Positions 1 to 7,047 of a DNA stretch of 15,662 nt are shown piece by piece. The stretch comes from CAKAHY01 sp041848045 (GTDB lineage: Bacteria > Bacillota > Clostridia > Lachnospirales > Lachnospiraceae): the NCBI GenBank assembly GCA_041848045.1, contig JBGZHY010000025.1:1-15662 (forward strand). The letters run 5' to 3'. Position 1 is the first letter of the stretch. Every line of letters begins with the position of its first letter. The notes below the pieces were generated by a model. The model searched no databases, had not been told where the DNA came from, and saw only the letters and a program-made list of their open reading frames with translations. The position numbers and the translations under genes were made by a program.

Positions 1-161
1 AAAGCTCAAATTTTATAAGTTGATTTCATTGTATTTGGTATTTTAAGCGTAAAGACGCATCATCTTGTGAAACGGTCAATAAGAGTACGTGCATATTTGC
101 TGCATACGATATAGAAGACAGGGTTTATATATGTTTTTTATACTCCGTGAGAGTTTGACTA
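1..161. other. Upstream region without a recognisable gene
   Basis: This AT-rich stretch holds no convincing reading frame and no RNA gene that I recognise. A small inverted repeat (GCGT AAAG ACGC, 47-58) is too short to interpret. A weak promoter-like pair, AAGACA (115-120) and TATACT (139-144) with an 18-base spacer, could start a transcript near 150 that would carry the hairpin at 162-190 in its leader. The end of the preceding gene lies outside the window. Confidence 0.5.
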
Positions 162-183
162 AGGGCAGATGATGGGATATCAT
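155..183 (+). promoter_or_regulatory. speA: Candidate promoter of the polyamine operon
   Basis: TTGACT (155-160) and TATCAT (178-183) are separated by exactly 17 bases and match the sigma-A consensus at 10 of 12 positions. A transcript would begin near 190 and carry a leader of about 60 bases before speA. The spacer and -10 box lie inside the perfect inverted repeat at 162-190, which would suit repressor control. The alternative start is the weaker pair at 115-144. This is pattern matching only. Confidence 0.4.
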
Positions 184-190
184 CTGCCCT
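162..190 (+). terminator. Perfect 12-bp inverted repeat: terminator-like hairpin or operator
   Basis: AGGGCAGATGAT (162-173), a five-base loop GGGAT, and ATCATCTGCCCT (179-190) form a flawless 12-bp stem. It is followed by GTTTGTGTGC, which is only moderately T-rich, so it would be a weak intrinsic terminator for a gene upstream of the window. It could instead be a leader attenuator or an operator, because it covers the -10 box of a good promoter match. The sequence alone does not decide between these. Confidence 0.5.
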
Positions 191-252
191 GTTTGTGTGC
201 AATGGGCGCTGAATGCTGTTATCAGGAAAGAAAAGGGATAAGGAGTAAGGGG

Positions 253-1707
253 ATGGAGTTGTTAAACCAATATAAAGCGCCTATTTACGAGGCATTGGAG
301 AGATTCAGAAAGCAAAGGGTAGTTCCTTTTGATGTACCGGGGCATAAAAGAGGCAGGGGAAATCCCGAACTGGTGGAGCTTTTGGGAGATAAATGCGTGG
401 GCATAGACGTTAATTCCATGAAGCCGCTGGACAACCTTTGCCATCCGGTTTCGGTGATTCGGGAGGCGGAGGATTTGACGGCGCAGGCCTTCGGCTCGGA
501 TTATGCTTTTTTGATGGTGGGGGGAACGACCTCAGCCGTGCAGTCCATGATTTTGTCGGTCTGTAAATACGGCGATAAAATTATCCTGCCGAGAAATGTG
601 CATCGCTCGGCGTTGAATGCGCTGGTGCTTTGCGGTGCGGTTCCGGTATACGTGGATATGAAGGTAAATGAGCGAATCGGTATTGCACTGGGTATGGAGG
701 TGTCCGGACTGGAAAAAGCCATTGTGGAAAATCCGGATGCAGTGGCGGTTTTGGTGAACAACCCGACTTACTACGGCATTTGTTCCGATTTACGGCGTAT
801 CGTGGAGGTCGCTCACGCCGTTGGAATGAAGGTACTGGTGGATGAGGCGCACGGCACCCATCTTTCTTTCGGGGAGGGTCTGCCGATTTCGGGCATGGCG
901 GCAGGGGCGGATATGTCTGCCATTTCCATGCACAAGTCCGGAGGAAGTCTGACCCAGAGCTCGGTTTTGCTGGCGAGCAAGGCGATGGATAAGGAATACA
1001 TCCGGCAGATTATTAACTTAAGCCAAACCACGTCCGGTTCTTATCTGCTTTTGTCCAGCCTGGATATTTCCAGAAGAAACCTGGCGCTCAGAGGAAAAGA
1101 GCGTTTCGAGCGGGTAAAGGACATGGCGGAATATGCCAGAAATGAAATCAATGCCATCGGCGGTTATTATGCCTATGGAAAGGAAATCGTAAACGGCAGC
1201 AGCGTATATGATTTTGACGTGACCAAGCTTGCCGTTTATACGCAGGGAATCGGTTTGACGGGCATTGAGGTTTATGATTTGCTGCGGGATGAGTATGACA
1301 TACAGATTGAATTTGGCGATATCGGAAATATGCTGGCATACATTTCCATCGGGGACAGAATACAGGATATTGAGCGTCTGGTGGGGGCGCTGGCGGATAT
1401 CAAGCGTTTGTACAGCCGGGACGGCAGTGACTTGATTTCCGGCGAATATATACAGCCGGAGGTGGTGCTCAGCCCGCAGAAAGCCTTTTACAGCAGCCGG
1501 ACGATGCTGCCGATTCGCGACTGCGGCAACAGAGTTTGCGGGGAGTTTGTGATGTGCTATCCGCCGGGTATCCCGATTGTGGCGCCGGGAGAGCGTATTA
1601 CGGAGGAGATTATCGAGCACATCATCTTCTCCAAGGAAAAGGGCTGCTCCATGCAGGGCACACAGGATCCGGATGTGAATTACCTGAATGTCATAGAGGA
1701 GGAATAG
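253..1707 (+). CDS. speA: Arginine decarboxylase, PLP-dependent, fold type I
   Basis: This cytoplasmic enzyme converts arginine to agmatine and CO2, the first step of the operon's pathway. The 484 residues match the Bacillus SpeA type (Orn/Lys/Arg decarboxylase major domain plus C-terminal domain), which is much shorter than enterobacterial biosynthetic SpeA. Visible marks are DVPGHKRG near residue 27, GGTTSAVQSM, DEAHGTH (Asp197, His200), the PLP-binding lysine in SMHKSGGSLTQSS (Lys228), and the C-terminal CGEFVMCYPPGIPIVAPGE block. The ATG at 253 is chosen because AAGGAG (240-245) sits 7 bases upstream and the protein then begins like its family. The frame stays open upstream to an ATG at 169, but that lies inside the hairpin and has no ribosome site. 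Family members may use lysine or ornithine, so arginine is inferred from aguA and aguB downstream. Confidence 0.93.
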   Translation: MELLNQYKAPIYEALERFRKQRVVPFDVPGHKRGRGNPELVELLGDKCVGIDVNSMKPLDNLCHPVSVIREAEDLTAQAFGSDYAFLMVGGTTSAVQSMILSVCKYGDKIILPRNVHRSALNALVLCGAVPVYVDMKVNERIGIALGMEVSGLEKAIVENPDAVAVLVNNPTYYGICSDLRRIVEVAHAVGMKVLVDEAHGTHLSFGEGLPISGMAAGADMSAISMHKSGGSLTQSSVLLASKAMDKEYIRQIINLSQTTSGSYLLLSSLDISRRNLALRGKERFERVKDMAEYARNEINAIGGYYAYGKEIVNGSSVYDFDVTKLAVYTQGIGLTGIEVYDLLRDEYDIQIEFGDIGNMLAYISIGDRIQDIERLVGALADIKRLYSRDGSDLISGEYIQPEVVLSPQKAFYSSRTMLPIRDCGNRVCGEFVMCYPPGIPIVAPGERITEEIIEHIIFSKEKGCSMQGTQDPDVNYLNVIEEE

Positions 1708-1711
1708 GCGT

Positions 1712-2575
1712 ATGGAATTATGGTTCAGCGAAAATCACACAGAAAATGTTAAGATTGATCTGCGGCTGGAAAAACAGCTGTTTTCCGGAGAAAGCGACTA
1801 TCAGAGGATTGACGTGTTTGAATCCAAGGAGTTCGGCAGGGTGCTGACCCTGGACGGCGATATTTTGTTTTCTTCCTCCGACGATTTTGTGTATAATGAA
1901 ATGGTGGCTCATGTGCCCATGTCCGTGCATCCCAACATCCGAAAGGTCTTGATTATCGGCGGTGTGGATGGCGGCGTAAGCAAGGAGCTTCTGCATTATC
2001 GGGAGATTGAAAGCATTGATATTGTGGATCCGGACACCATGCTGATGGACGTGTGCAAGGAGTTTTTTCCGGAAACCGCCCAAGGCTTGTCGGATGAGCG
2101 GGTACATGTATACAATGTGGACGGACTTCGTTTTTTGCGAAAATGCATCAACGAATATGATTTGATCATCAATGACTCCACGGATCCCTTCGGTTATACC
2201 GAGGGACTGTTTACCAAAGAGTTTTACGGCGCCTGTTACCGTGCCCTGAAAGAAGACGGCATCATGGTTTACCAGCACGGTAGCCCTTTTTACGATGAGG
2301 ACGAGGCGGCCTGCAGGAGCATGCATAAGAAGGTATTCAAGTCCTTTCCCATCAGCCGGGTGTATCAGGCCCATATTCCTACCTGCCCGGCAGGCTACTG
2401 GCTATTCGGCTTTGCATCGAAAAAATATCACCCGATTAAGGATTTTGAGGCAAGGCGTTTTAAGGAAAAGAACATCAAAACATGGTACTATACGACGAAT
2501 TTGCATTTAGGGGCTTTTATGCTGCCTAAATATGTGGAAGATTTATTGGAAGAAGAGGAGAAGAGTAATGAGTAA
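1712..2575 (+). CDS. speE: Spermidine synthase (aminopropyltransferase) homologue with variant active site
   Basis: The 287 residues are collinear with bacterial SpeE: an N-terminal beta domain (ELWFSENHTENVK, FGRVLTLDG) and a Rossmann methyltransferase-like domain. Canonical SpeE transfers aminopropyl from decarboxylated AdoMet to putrescine. Conserved features are Tyr61, Asp86, Asp106/Asp108, and the catalytic-loop aspartates Asp155 and Asp158 in NDSTDP. Several usually conserved positions differ: GGVDGG for GGGDGG (Val85), YNEM for YHEM (Asn62), VDPD for V(E/D)ID (Pro107), FGYTEG for (I/V)GPAEG, and PTCP for PTYP (Cys225). These comparisons are from memory of the family. No speD lies in the window, and the next two genes make spermidine without it. 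The function may therefore be ordinary, specialised or altered. AGGAGG overlaps the end of speA and places the start 4 bases after the speA stop codon. Confidence 0.85.
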   Translation: MELWFSENHTENVKIDLRLEKQLFSGESDYQRIDVFESKEFGRVLTLDGDILFSSSDDFVYNEMVAHVPMSVHPNIRKVLIIGGVDGGVSKELLHYREIESIDIVDPDTMLMDVCKEFFPETAQGLSDERVHVYNVDGLRFLRKCINEYDLIINDSTDPFGYTEGLFTKEFYGACYRALKEDGIMVYQHGSPFYDEDEAACRSMHKKVFKSFPISRVYQAHIPTCPAGYWLFGFASKKYHPIKDFEARRFKEKNIKTWYYTTNLHLGAFMLPKYVEDLLEEEEKSNE

Positions 2576-3827
2576 AGTATTGATTATCGGCTGCGGCGGG
2601 GTTGCGCAGGTTGCCATCAGCAAATGTTGTCAGAATCCGGACATTTTCCCGCACATCATGATTGCCAGCAGAACCAAGCAAAAATGTGATGCGCTGGCAG
2701 AGAAGCTAAGGCCTTTTACCGAAACGGTCATCGAAACGGCAGAGGTGGATGCCGATAAGGTGGAGGAGCTGGTAGAGCTGATTCGCAGCTTCCGACCGGA
2801 TGTGGTGCTGAATGTGGCGCTGCCTTATCAGGATTTGACCATTATGGATGCCTGCCTGGAAACCAAGGTGCATTATATCGACACCGCAAATTACGAGGCG
2901 GAGGATACGCAGGATCCGGCATGGAGAGCGATTTATGAGGCAAGAGTTAAGGAAAAGGGCTTCAGCGCTTACTTTGATTACTCATGGCAGTGGGCTTATC
3001 GGGAAAAGTTTGCCGAGGCAGGCATTTGCGGTATTTTGGGCTCCGGCTTTGATCCGGGTGTAACCAGTGTATACACGGCTTATGCCCTGAAACACTACTT
3101 TGATGAGATTCATTATATTGATATTTTGGACTGCAACGGCGGTGACCACGGCTATCCTTTTGCCACCAATTTCAATCCGGAAATCAACCTGCGGGAAGTT
3201 TCCGCACCGGGCTCTTATTGGGAAAACGGCAAATGGGTGGAGGTAGACGCCATGTCTATCAAGCGGGAATACAACTTTGACGGCGTGGGTATGAAGGATA
3301 TGTATCTTTTGCATCATGAGGAGATAGAGTCTTTGGCAAAAAATATTCCGAATGTGAAGAGAATACGCTTCTTTATGACCTTCGGGCAAAGCTATCTGAC
3401 CCACATGCGCTGTCTGGAAAATGTGGGAATGTTGCGCACGGATCCTGTGGATTTCCAGGGGACGCAGATTGTACCAATTCAGTTTTTGAAGGCTCTTTTG
3501 CCGGATCCGGCTTCTTTGGGACCGAGAACCGTGGGAAAGACCAATATCGGTTGTATTTTTACGGGTGTAAAAGACGGAAAGGAAAAAAGCATCTACATTT
3601 ACAACATTTGCGACCATGAAGCCTGCTATAAGGAAGTGGGCTCACAGGCAGTCAGCTATACGACAGGGGTGCCGGCAATGATTGCGACTAAGCTTTTGCT
3701 GGAGGGTCAGTGGAAAAAACCGGGTGTATACAATGTAGAGGAGTTTGATCCGGATCCGTATATGGAAGCCCTGAATCGCTACGGCTTGCCATGGCAGGTG
3801 GAAGAGAATCCGAAGACGGTGGAATAA
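2568..3827 (+). CDS. Carboxyspermidine (carboxynorspermidine) dehydrogenase
   Basis: This NADPH-dependent enzyme of the saccharopine dehydrogenase-like family joins the aldehyde of aspartate beta-semialdehyde to a diamine by reductive amination. With putrescine the product is carboxyspermidine. The 419 residues open with a Rossmann motif GCGGVAQV (residues 8-15) followed by IASRTKQKC. Further family signatures are NVALPYQDLTIMDAC, HYIDTANYE, GFDPGVTSVYTAYAL and LDCNGGDHGYPFATNFNPEIN. The ATG at 2568 is chosen over an in-frame ATG at 2532 because AGGAG (2556-2560) lies 7 bases before it. The gene overlaps the end of speE by 8 bases, which suggests translational coupling. The adjacent nspC homologue separates it from lysine-pathway saccharopine reductases. 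Agmatine, as in the described carboxyaminopropylagmatine route, is a possible alternative acceptor. Confidence 0.92.
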   Translation: MSKVLIIGCGGVAQVAISKCCQNPDIFPHIMIASRTKQKCDALAEKLRPFTETVIETAEVDADKVEELVELIRSFRPDVVLNVALPYQDLTIMDACLETKVHYIDTANYEAEDTQDPAWRAIYEARVKEKGFSAYFDYSWQWAYREKFAEAGICGILGSGFDPGVTSVYTAYALKHYFDEIHYIDILDCNGGDHGYPFATNFNPEINLREVSAPGSYWENGKWVEVDAMSIKREYNFDGVGMKDMYLLHHEEIESLAKNIPNVKRIRFFMTFGQSYLTHMRCLENVGMLRTDPVDFQGTQIVPIQFLKALLPDPASLGPRTVGKTNIGCIFTGVKDGKEKSIYIYNICDHEACYKEVGSQAVSYTTGVPAMIATKLLLEGQWKKPGVYNVEEFDPDPYMEALNRYGLPWQVEENPKTVE

Positions 3828-4948
3828 TGAGATTACATGAAGTACCGACGCCGAGCTATGTTGTGGATTTGGCTCGGCTGGAGGATAATTTAAAAATATT
3901 AAAAAGGGTTTCGGACGAAACGGGAGCAAAGATTTTGCTGGCGCAGAAGGCTTTTTCCATGTTTGCGGTCTATCCCTTAATCGGGAGCTATCTTGCCGGA
4001 ACCACCGCCAGCGGTTTGTATGAGGCAAGACTGGGACATGAAGAAATGGGAGGGCAGGTGCATGTATTTTCACCTGCCTTTAAAGAGAAGGAGTTTGACG
4101 AAATTGCGGCGATCTGCGACCATATTGTGTTTAATTCCTTTGCCCAGTGGGATAAATTTAAGGACAGGTGTCGGGGGAAAGAGGTGGGAATACGCATCAA
4201 TCCGGAATGCTCCACCCAGACGGCACATGCCATCTATGACCCCTGCGCCTACGGCTCCAGACTGGGAGTAAGCGCGGCGAATTTTAGAAAGGAGCTGCCG
4301 GAGGGAATAAACGGTCTGCATTTTCATACGCTTTGCGAGCAAAATTCCGATGACTTGGAAAAGACTTTGGATGCGGTAGAGGAAAAATTTGCTCCCTATC
4401 TGCATCAGGTGAAGTGGCTGAATATGGGCGGAGGACACCATATTACGAGAGAGGATTATGACGTGGAAAGGCTGCTGCGCCTGATTCGGCGGATGCAGGA
4501 GCGCTACAAGCTGGATATTTATCTGGAGCCGGGGGAGGCGGTTGCCTTAAATGCCGGATATTTGGTGACGGAAGTATTGGATGTTGTGGATAACGGCATA
4601 CAGACCCTGATTCTGGATACCAGCGCCGCCTGTCATATGCCGGATGTTTTGGAAATGCCGTACAGACCGCCTCTTAAAGACAGTTTCCCTGCCGGAGAGC
4701 GTCCGTTTACCTATCGTTTATCCAGTGCTACCTGTTTATCGGGAGATATCATCGGGGATTACTCCTTTGAACGGGAGATAAAGATAGGGGACAGATTGTA
4801 TTTTGAGGATATGGCGATTTATTCCATGGTGAAGAATAACACCTTTAACGGCATCGCCCTGCCGGATTTGATGTTGATGGACAAAGCGGGGGAATGCAGG
4901 CTGATTAAACGCTTTTCCTATGAAGATTTTAAGGGGAGATTGTCCTGA
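3827..4948 (+). CDS. nspC: Carboxynorspermidine/carboxyspermidine decarboxylase
   Basis: This PLP enzyme of the alanine racemase fold (fold type III) removes the carboxyl group from carboxyspermidine to give spermidine, or from carboxynorspermidine to give norspermidine. In its 373 residues I see the N-terminal TPSYVVDLARLEDN block, the PLP lysine in LLAQKAFSMF (Lys41), HFHTLCEQ, the GGGHH phosphate-binding loop, LEPGEA, and the active-site cysteine in ATCLSGD (Cys303). The length is normal for NspC. The start codon overlaps the previous stop as TAATG and the ribosome site is weak (GGTGGA), so translation probably depends on re-initiation. Because the operon makes putrescine rather than diaminopropane, spermidine is the likely product. 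Confidence 0.94.
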   Translation: MRLHEVPTPSYVVDLARLEDNLKILKRVSDETGAKILLAQKAFSMFAVYPLIGSYLAGTTASGLYEARLGHEEMGGQVHVFSPAFKEKEFDEIAAICDHIVFNSFAQWDKFKDRCRGKEVGIRINPECSTQTAHAIYDPCAYGSRLGVSAANFRKELPEGINGLHFHTLCEQNSDDLEKTLDAVEEKFAPYLHQVKWLNMGGGHHITREDYDVERLLRLIRRMQERYKLDIYLEPGEAVALNAGYLVTEVLDVVDNGIQTLILDTSAACHMPDVLEMPYRPPLKDSFPAGERPFTYRLSSATCLSGDIIGDYSFEREIKIGDRLYFEDMAIYSMVKNNTFNGIALPDLMLMDKAGECRLIKRFSYEDFKGRLS

Positions 4949-6135
4949 TGGAGAAGGAGCAGATAAGAAAACAGGGATTTTATATGCCGGGAGAATACGG
5001 CAGGCACCACGGCACCATCATGATATGGCCCAAAAGACCCGGTTCATGGAAAAAGGATCCTTCTCGGGTGCGCCGCATCTTTGCGGATATGATTACGGAA
5101 ATTGCCGAAGCGGAGCGGGTGTATCTGGTGATAAAAACCGAAGATTTATTCGACGCCCACAGGCTGATCAGCGAAGTGTGCGATGAGAAAATAAGGGGAG
5201 GAAGACTGCAGGCTTCCCGTTTTCAAATCATCAACAATATTAAGTATCTTGATTGGGATACGGATGATGCCTGGGCAAGAGATACCGCGCCGACCTTTTT
5301 GGTCAACGATAAGAATATTGCAGGTGTATGCTGGAAGTTTAATGCCTGGGGCGGGGCGGTGGACGGCCTGTATACGGATTATGAAAACGACGCCCGCTTG
5401 GCGGCGAATATATGTGAAGATTTGGGCATTGTTTCCGTGGATGCCGGAGATTTTGTGCTGGAGGGCGGTGCCATTCACAGTGACGGCGAGGGAACCGTTC
5501 TGGTGACGGAGGCGTGTCTGCTCAGCAAGGGCAGAAATCCGCAGCTTGACAAGGAAGAAATTACGGAAAGACTTTTGAGCTTTTTGGGAGCGGAAAAGAT
5601 CATTTGGTTGAAAAACGGCATTTATAACGATGAAACCAATGAACACGTGGATAATGTCTGTGCCTTTGTAAAACCCGGAAAGGTGCTTTTGGCATGGACG
5701 GAGGATGAGCAGGATCCGCAGTATGCTTTTTCAAAAGCCTGCCTGGATATTTTGGAAAGGGAGCGGGATGCAAAGGGACGAGCCTTTGAGATTATCAAGC
5801 TTCCGATTCCGAAGGTACCCGTTTGCGTGCGGGAAGAGGATTTGGAGGGCTTTGTGTTTGAAGAAGGTGAGGACACCAGGGAAATCGGTGAGCGCCTGGC
5901 GGCAAGCTATATCAATTTTTATGTTTGCAACGGAAAGCTTCTGTTGCCTTTGTTCGGGGATGAGCATGACGTGCAGGCCATCCATATTCTGCATGCCTGT
6001 TTTCCGGAACGCCGAATTGTGCCGATACAGGCAAGGGAGCTGCTGCTGGGAGGCGGAAACATACATTGCCTGACGCAGCAGATACCGGAATACAAGAGTA
6101 AGTTTTTTGACGAAGAAGCAAGTGAGCAGGTGTGA
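4948..6135 (+). CDS. aguA: Agmatine deiminase
   Basis: This enzyme hydrolyses agmatine to N-carbamoylputrescine and ammonia, linking SpeA to AguB. The 395 residues follow the guanidine-modifying enzyme fold, slightly longer than the usual 365-380. Signatures are MPGEYGRHHGTIMIWP near the start, DTDDAWARDTAPTF, FNAWGG, EGGAIH (Glu172, His177), NEHVDNVCAF (His233, Asp235) and the catalytic cysteine in GGGNIHCLTQQ (Cys374). The nspC stop codon and this start overlap as TGATG, and AAGGGGAG (4931-4938) provides a good ribosome site 9 bases upstream. No putrescine carbamoyltransferase or carbamate kinase is nearby, so this is the biosynthetic branch rather than the ATP-yielding agmatine deiminase system. 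Confidence 0.95.
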   Translation: MEKEQIRKQGFYMPGEYGRHHGTIMIWPKRPGSWKKDPSRVRRIFADMITEIAEAERVYLVIKTEDLFDAHRLISEVCDEKIRGGRLQASRFQIINNIKYLDWDTDDAWARDTAPTFLVNDKNIAGVCWKFNAWGGAVDGLYTDYENDARLAANICEDLGIVSVDAGDFVLEGGAIHSDGEGTVLVTEACLLSKGRNPQLDKEEITERLLSFLGAEKIIWLKNGIYNDETNEHVDNVCAFVKPGKVLLAWTEDEQDPQYAFSKACLDILERERDAKGRAFEIIKLPIPKVPVCVREEDLEGFVFEEGEDTREIGERLAASYINFYVCNGKLLLPLFGDEHDVQAIHILHACFPERRIVPIQARELLLGGGNIHCLTQQIPEYKSKFFDEEASEQV

Positions 6136-6136
6136 A

Positions 6137-7015
6137 ATGAGTAAAAAAATCAAGGTAGCTGCAATACAGATGTGCTGCAGCAGGAAAGCGGAGGATAATA
6201 TTGCAAAAGCGGACAGACTGGTCAGAGAGGCGGCGGCTAAAGGTGCGCAGATTATTTTGCTGCCGGAGCTTTTTGAACGTCCGTATTTTTGCCAGGAAAG
6301 GCGATATGAATATTATGATTTTGCAAAGCCTACAGAAGAAAATGCCGCAGTGAGGCATTTTAGGAAGGTGGCAAAAGACCTGGGTCTTGTCCTGCCCATC
6401 AGTTTTTATGAAAGGGAGGGGAATCATCTGTACAATACGGTAGCCATGCTGGATGCGGACGGCAGTCTGCTGGGGGTGTACAGAAAAACCCATATACCGG
6501 ATGACCATTATTATCAGGAAAAATTTTACTTTCGTCCGGGAGATACCGGTTTTCGGGTTTGGGATACCCATTACGGAAAGGTAGGTGTGGGTATATGTTG
6601 GGATCAGTGGTTTCCGGAAAGCGCCCGTTGTATGGCTTTATTGGGAGCGGAATTTTTACTCTACCCGACAGCCATCGGTTCGGAGCCGATTTTGGGCTGT
6701 GACAGTATGCCGCATTGGCGGAGAACCATGCAGGGTCATGCCGCAGCCAATATCATTCCTTTGCTTGCCGCCAACCGCTACGGTTTGGAAAAGGTGGAGC
6801 CTTGTAAAGAAAACGGCGGACAAGCCTCTTCGTTGTTGTTCTACGGTTCCAGCTTCATCACGGACGAAAAGGGAGAAATTGTGGAAAGTGCATCCGAGGA
6901 TCAGGAAGAAATCTTGACGGCGGAATTTGACCTGGAGGCGAACAGAAAAGACAGATTATCCTGGGGATTATTCAGGGACAGACGGGGAGAGATGTACCGC
7001 AAAATCTGCGAATAA
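6137..7015 (+). CDS. aguB: N-carbamoylputrescine amidase
   Basis: This nitrilase-superfamily enzyme hydrolyses N-carbamoylputrescine to putrescine, CO2 and ammonia, supplying the diamine for the dehydrogenase encoded upstream. The 292 residues have the normal family length and the full catalytic set: Glu44 in LLPELFERPYF, Lys117 in YRKTHIPDD and Cys154 in GVGICWDQWFPE. The motif GAEFLLYPTAIGSEP and the stretch MPHWRRTMQGHAAAN also fit the AguB branch. The start at 6137 is one base past the aguA stop; a longer in-frame ATG at 6107 lies inside aguA and is not needed. The ribosome site (AGCAGG) is modest, again consistent with coupled translation. Confidence 0.95.
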   Translation: MSKKIKVAAIQMCCSRKAEDNIAKADRLVREAAAKGAQIILLPELFERPYFCQERRYEYYDFAKPTEENAAVRHFRKVAKDLGLVLPISFYEREGNHLYNTVAMLDADGSLLGVYRKTHIPDDHYYQEKFYFRPGDTGFRVWDTHYGKVGVGICWDQWFPESARCMALLGAEFLLYPTAIGSEPILGCDSMPHWRRTMQGHAAANIIPLLAANRYGLEKVEPCKENGGQASSLLFYGSSFITDEKGEIVESASEDQEEILTAEFDLEANRKDRLSWGLFRDRRGEMYRKICE

Positions 7016-7047
7016 ATATCAAGACAAAATAAGGAGCGTATGCGGGT

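Noticed and set aside
169..252. Upstream extension of speA from the ATG at 169 (28 additional residues)
   Set aside because: The ATG lies inside the hairpin arm, has no ribosome site, and the added residues are unlike the family. AAGGAG at 240-245 and the family-like N-terminus support 253.
1018..1620. Minus-strand frame of 200 codons opposite speA, and similar long antisense frames (for example 5912-6571 and 7564-8316)
   Set aside because: They lie opposite well-identified genes, lack ribosome sites and show no recognisable motifs. They are by-products of the codon use on the + strand.
4948..7015. Agmatine deiminase energy system
   Set aside because: The usual partners, putrescine carbamoyltransferase, carbamate kinase and an agmatine/putrescine antiporter, are absent; aguB next door indicates biosynthesis.
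7040..7042. Alternative ATG for the GH112 gene
   Set aside because: It is in another frame from the GH112 protein and only 3 bases from the AAGGAG site.
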